Source of the DNA: Clostridia bacterium
Lineage (GTDB): Bacteria; Bacillota_A; Clostridia; Oscillospirales; CAG-272
Direction: 5' to 3'
Length of the DNA stretch: 19,001 bases
Assembly: GCA_017626655.1 (NCBI GenBank)
Contig: JAGAIH010000035.1
Coordinates: 1 to 19,001 of the forward strand
Shown: piece by piece, positions 9,401 to 15,400 of the stretch
Layout: every line of letters begins with the position of its first letter
Position numbering within the stretch: position 1 is the first letter of the stretch
Notes under the pieces: model-generated
What the model was told of the DNA's origin: nothing
Databases searched by the model: none
What the model saw: only the letters and a program-made list of their open reading frames with translations
Made by a program: the position numbers and the translations under genes

Positions 9401-12400
9401 GCCGTGTATCCCAAAGCATGGGGCGCGACGGTAGCGGTCAACGAGTTGGATGAGCGGCGTCGGGGCGTACTCTCTCACATGGGCTTTGATCTCATGACAG
9501 GGGAGGACGCGCGCTACGTGCAGGACGTTCCCGCGCTGGCGGGGGTTTCTCCCTCTGTTGTCCTCATGAATCCGCCCTTTTCCTCCCAGGCGACCACCGG
9601 CATGGCGGCGAACACGTCCACGTCCTTTGAGCACGTGGAGGCCGCTTTGGAGAAGCTGACCGAAGGAGGCCGTCTTGTGACAGTCCTCGGTGCCGGTCGG
9701 GACGGCGTGGACTCCAAGCAGTTCACGGCGTGGATCCGCAAGCTGAAGAAGGACTACACCGTCTGTGCCAACGTGGTGATCGACGGCAAGAATTATCGGA
9801 AATACGGTACCGATTTCAACGTCCGAATCGTGGTGATCGACAAGGTCGGCGCACACACGGGAGAGACGGTGACAGGTACCTTTACCAACCTCAAAGAGCT
9901 TCCAGAAAAGCTGAAAGGAGTACGAGATGCAAGACAGAGCGGTCGTGCGGGCTTTGAATCAGACCGAAGCCTCGCAGGCGATACAGGCGGTGTTCGCGCG
10001 GATCCCCGGGTATCGGGAGCCGAGCGAGCTGTCGGTGATCCCCATGCAGGTGCTGGCGTACCTGTGGGCGGAGGATCCGCAGGAGTCCATGACGGCACTC
10101 ATGGAGGCGGTGGAGGGTCTGCCTCCCGCGGCGCAGTATCGGATCCTCATGACCGAGCCGCAGGAGAGCGAGACGTGGAACAGCCCCGATCCCAACGGAC
10201 TGGACGGAGCGGAGAATCCGACGCTGACCGAGTGCGCGCAGGAGCAGGAAGCCCCGCATCAGGTCATGAGGGATCTGGCGGTGGTGATGCTGGACAACTA
10301 CGAGGCGTGGATCAGCGACGGGGGGATGCCCGAGCTGAGGACGTAACCGCTCCCGCTCCCGAGTCCGTTCCCGCTTCTGAGTCCGCTCCTGCTCCCGCCA
10401 AAGACTACAAGGCGGGAACTCCCAAGAAGAAGCCCAAGGACACCGGCGTTTATTCCGACTACGTGGCCCCTGCCTTGCCCGTGAAGGGACTCAAGGCGCA
10501 CCCTGCCGTACTGGTGGAGTCCTCGGCTATGGCCTCTGTGCAGGCTCCCAAGGCCACCTACAAGCCCCATTTGCCCCAGGATGCCATCAACCGCGGTGTT
10601 TGGTCGGGGGAGCAGATGGTGAATATCGTGTATGCCGGACAGGCGCACGAGCAGACCCTCCCGAACGGTACACGCAAGGGCTACCTGATCGGCGACGGTA
10701 CCGGCGTGGGCAAGGGACGGCAGATCGCGGGCATCATCATGGACAATCGGGCCCAGGGGCGCAAGCGCGCCGTATGGGTCTCCAACAACTCCCCTTTGTA
10801 CGAGGACGCTATCCGCGACTGGACGGCAGTCGGCGGTGACAAGGCTGACGTGATGCTCTACGAGCGGAGCAAGGCTGACAAGCGCGCCGGAAAGGACGGG
10901 ATTCTGTTCACGACCTATTCTACACTGGGAGTCAAGCCCAAGAGCGGTTCCAAGGACATGACTACCAATCTGGACAAGATCGTGGCGTGGCTGGGGGAGG
11001 ACTTCGACGGTGTGATCGCCTTCGATGAGGCCCACAACATGGCCAACGCCATTCCCAAGAAGGGCGGCTGGGGGCAGCAGAAGCCCGCGGCCAAGGCGCT
11101 GGCGGGATTGGAGCTTCAGCGCAGGTTGCCCAAGGCCCGTGTGGTCTACGTATCGGCCACAGCGGCTACCAGCGTGGGCGAGCTGGCTTATGCCGAGCGG
11201 TTGGGGCTGTGGGGGGAGGGAACCTCCTTCCGCGACCGTGAGACGTTCCTGGACAAGCTCATGCAGGCGGGTACCGCCGGTATGGAGTTGGTCGCAAGGG
11301 ACATGAAGGCAATGGGCGTTTATAATGCCCGCTCCATTTCCTATGACGGGGTGCAGTACGATACTCTCCGCCACAAGCTCACCCGCCAGCAGAAGGATAT
11401 GTATGACAAGATGTCGGACGCCTGGCAGATCGTCATGCAAAACGTGGAGAACGCTATGGTGGTGACCGGAGCGGTCAAGGACGGCAAGGCACGCGGGCGG
11501 TACCTGAGCGGTCTGTACGGGAGCCAGCAACGCTTCTATCAACAGATCCTCTGCGCTCTGTCCATGCCTTCGGTGATCGAGGACATTCAGCGAGAGCTGG
11601 ATGCCGGGCATTCCTGCGTGCTTCAGATTGTCAACACCAACGAGGCCCAGGAGAACCGCACCAAGGCCGCCGCCAAGGAGACCGATGCGGATCTGGAGGA
11701 GCTGGACTTCTCGCCGCGTAACATCCTGATCGACTATCTCACGAATGCCTTCCCCGTTACCCGCTACGAGGAGTATATGGACGAGGACGGGAACAAGCGT
11801 TCCCGCGAGGTCAAGGGCGCGGATGGGAATCCCGTGATCTCCCAAAAGGCTGTGGCCATGAGGGACGATCTGATCTCCCAGATCCAGGCTCTGTCCATCC
11901 CCGACAATCCTCTGGATATGCTGTACCGCGCCTTTGGCGTGGACAACGTGGCCGAGATCACCGGCCGATCCTCCCGTGTGGTCCCTCTGCCCGACGAGCA
12001 TGGGGAGATGCACCTGGTGGATCAGAAGCGGGGCAAGGCGGCGAACTCTGCCGACGTGGAGGCCTTCCAGAACGGCGACAAGCGTATACTGGTGTTTTCC
12101 GACGCAGGCGGTACGGGTAAGTCCTACCACGCCGACCGTGCGGCCAAGAATCAGCAGAAGCGCATTCACTACCTCATTCAGCCCGGCTGGAACGCCACCA
12201 AGGCGGTGCAGGGCTTCGGACGGACGCACCGCTCCAATCAGGTATCAGCGCCCACCTACAAGCTTGTGACTACCGATATTTCGGGACAGGCGCGCTTCAT
12301 CAGCACCATCGCCAAGCGTCTGGACAACCTGGGAGCCATGACCAAGGGACAGAGACAGGCGGGCTCGGGCTTCTTCTCGGCCGCCGACAATCTGGAGTCC

Positions 12401-15400
12401 GATCTGGCGGCGCAGACCCTGTTTACTTTCTACCGTATGCTGGATCGGGGTGCATATCCCGAGTTCTCGGGACGTTCGATCATCCGCAAGCTGGGCTTGG
12501 AGCGCAAGCTCTACACCCAAGAGGGCACGCTGAACATCGAGGCCTCGGACATGATGGACGTGTCGCTGTTTCTCAACCGCGTTCTTTCCCTGCGTTTCGA
12601 CGAGCAGAATGCTCTTTTCGGGCACTTCGTGGATCTGCTGACCCAGTTCACCGAGGAGGCCGAGCAGAGAGGGGAGCTGGATCGGGGCATGGAGAACGTG
12701 CGCGCCGACCGTGCCGAGCTGGTGGATGAGAAGATAATCCGCGACTACGAGAACGGGGGAGAGCCTACCAAGTTCCTGCGCATCAAGACCTACACCAAGG
12801 CCCGCATTGAGCCCTGCGTGAAGCGGATCCAGAAGACCGCGAATGATTTTCTCGGAATCTACCGTGACACAAAGGGGCAGGCCCGCGCCATTTTCGCGCT
12901 GGCCGATAAAACCGAGATGAACGGTGCCGTGACCAAGCGGTACCGTGTGCAGTCTCCCAACGTGGGGCGGCACGGTGTCATTGACGGCGCGACCCTGCGG
13001 AAGTACACCCGTGTATCGACCGACGATATGGAGGCCGCGTGGGACGAGGCTGTGGCCGCCATGCCTGAATACGACGTGCGTGACACCTACATGGTGACGG
13101 GTGCGCTGCTCCCCATCTGGGATCGCCTTTCGGACGCCAACATCAAGGTACAGCGGATCACGCTGGACAGCGGTGAGCGGTACCTGGGGCGGGTCATCAA
13201 CCAGACGCAGGCTGACCAGCTGCTCCGTCAGTTCGGGCAGAGCCGCAAGGCCGAGAAGCTGACGGGTGAGCAGATTGTGAACACGGTGATCGGCGAGGGG
13301 CGTGTGGTCACGGTCGAAAAGATGTATTCCGGCTACGAGCTGGAGCGCGCCCGAGTGAGCGGTGAGAACCGTATCGAGATCGTGGGCAAGAGACGCCAGC
13401 AGGCTATGTACGACATGGCCGGGGTGATCGAGGAGAAGATCGGCTCGGAGTACCGGTACTTCATCCCCGTTGGGGAGAAGGGCGCCGCTATGCTGGATAA
13501 GCTTATCCGCGACGGTGCGCGGGTTTCCGTTAAGGAGGAATCAGGGGAGACGGGAATCCGTGCAAGAAAGATTGCTAAGAAGCACGATTCGTCTGATGAG
13601 TATTCTACATATGGAGTCCACTGGGGAATTGCAATCGGTGTGATGACTACGAAAAATGCAAGAAATGTATGGGATGCTATTGCGGAAATTAACAAATTGG
13701 GGTATAATAGTTATCGAACTACCGTAGACGGCGATTATTATATCGAATCTGACAATCTTCTCATGATCGTTGATGCAGATTTCCAAAAGCCGTTAATTAA
13801 GACAATTTTTAGATTCAACGACGAATATGAGACAAACATTTGGGTTGCAAAGGAGAGAATCATTGATGCGAAAGGGAATGAATCCGCAATCAAGGAAGCG
13901 TGTGAAATTATTGAAGCTGTGTTCGGAGAAGGGTATGTCGAACGCTTCGATTATCCAGTTGGTCGCTCCCATGAAGGGAAAAACGGACGCGGAGAAGGAG
14001 GCATTCGCAGAAGAATTGATTCGGAGAATCGAGGAAGGGAAGGAATAGATGCTACTCATACCGAAACCGGAACCGGAACCGACTTTGATGAAAACACAAA
14101 CGAGGGAGAAAGCAACAGGCCCGAAAGCTTCTCCCGCGAGGATCACGCCGGTCCCGTGACTCGCTCGGAGCTGGCGCAGTTCATCAAGGAGCGGTTTGGG
14201 GTGCAGATCACCTTCGGACACATGACCGAAAAGGGAGCCGAGGGGCAATACAACCCCAAAACGGGCGGTATGCGTATTCGAAAGCCCGGCGATGTGGAGA
14301 CTATCGCTCACGAGCTGGGACATCATCTGGTGCGGAATTTCAGCCTGAATGACAAGCTGTTCGGTTCCTTTGGAGACTTGCTCCGAGGGCTGGTTCCTGC
14401 GGATGTGAAGGATTCCTATAAGCAGAGCGAGCTTCCCGAGGAGGGCTTTGCAGAGTTTTTGACACGTTACCTGATGAACCGCGGTCATGCGGAGCTTCAG
14501 TTCGGGAGGGATGCCGAAGGAAAGGTATCGGAGGATTCGCTGTTCTACCGCTTTGAAGCGGCTTTGGACAAGCGTACGCTGGCTGATCTGAAGGAGGCGG
14601 CCATTGCGGCGGAGGCTCTGACCGAGGGGAAGAATTACGCCGAGATGCACATTATCGCGCGGGATCGCCCCTATCACGGGCATTTCCTTCTGGACGTGGC
14701 CAAGGCGTACCGAGAAGGGGTGGAACTGGACGGCAAGAAGCGGTTCCGCTCGGCTACCGAGGCGATTCTGGATACGGCGACAGTTCATATGTCCGAGGGA
14801 GACTTACAGAGCCGCCACGATGCCGCACTCCTGTTCCGTGAATGCTGGGTTGACGGAGCGGCTATGATCGAGGATATCTGCCGCCATGCCGGGGATGGAA
14901 ACGCAGATGCCTACATTCATGCCATTAATGCGGCTTATTCCACATCTCGCGCCGAGCGGATACTCATGGGGGACAAACTGACCGATATGGAGGGGCGAAT
15001 CGTCGGAGAGGGGCTTTCGCCTATTTTGGAATCTCTGTATGATAAGACCAAACAGGTGAAGATTCCTTTGACGGGAAAGACGGTTACGCTTCACGGGCGG
15101 TTCCTCAATCTGGCGCGGTACGACCGTTTCGGTGAATACTTGGTGCTCAAGCACGCGCCCGAGCGCATGGCGGAGGGCATGACGGTACACGCCGATGAGC
15201 GGATCACGCCGGAATACTGCGCAACGCGGTGTGCCGAGATCGAGGCGGAATTCCCGGAGTTTGCCGACATGGCGGCACGGCTGTATGCGTACCAGACCAA
15301 CGTCTTGAAGGCCTGGGCGGTGCAGACGGGAATCGTATCGGCAGAGGCGGCGGAGGAATGGGCAAAGCGGTGGGCGTTCTACGTTCCCTTCAAGCGGGAT

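Noticed and set aside
9730..9957. Frameshift fusion of the methylase to the nested frame
   Set aside because: In the nested frame a TGA at 9912-9914 closes the frame, so a shift would have to occur in the last dozen bases before the ATG. Independent initiation is simpler.
10298..12229. 643-codon open frame on the minus strand
   Set aside because: Shadow of the helicase domain, whose motifs on the + strand are intact. The antisense product is Leu/Gly/His-rich without a convincing ribosome binding site or fold.
13532..13539. AAGGAGGA at the left edge of the AT-rich cassette as a start signal
   Set aside because: No ATG, GTG or TTG lies at useful spacing in an open frame; the same bases simply encode Lys-Glu-Glu. 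It might be a relic of a former gene start but cannot be supported.
13680..13708. TTGCGG, 17 bases, TATAAT inside the AT-rich cassette
   Set aside because: It matches a promoter pattern, but the region is AT-rich so a chance match is likely, and no gene with a ribosome binding site starts downstream within the cassette.
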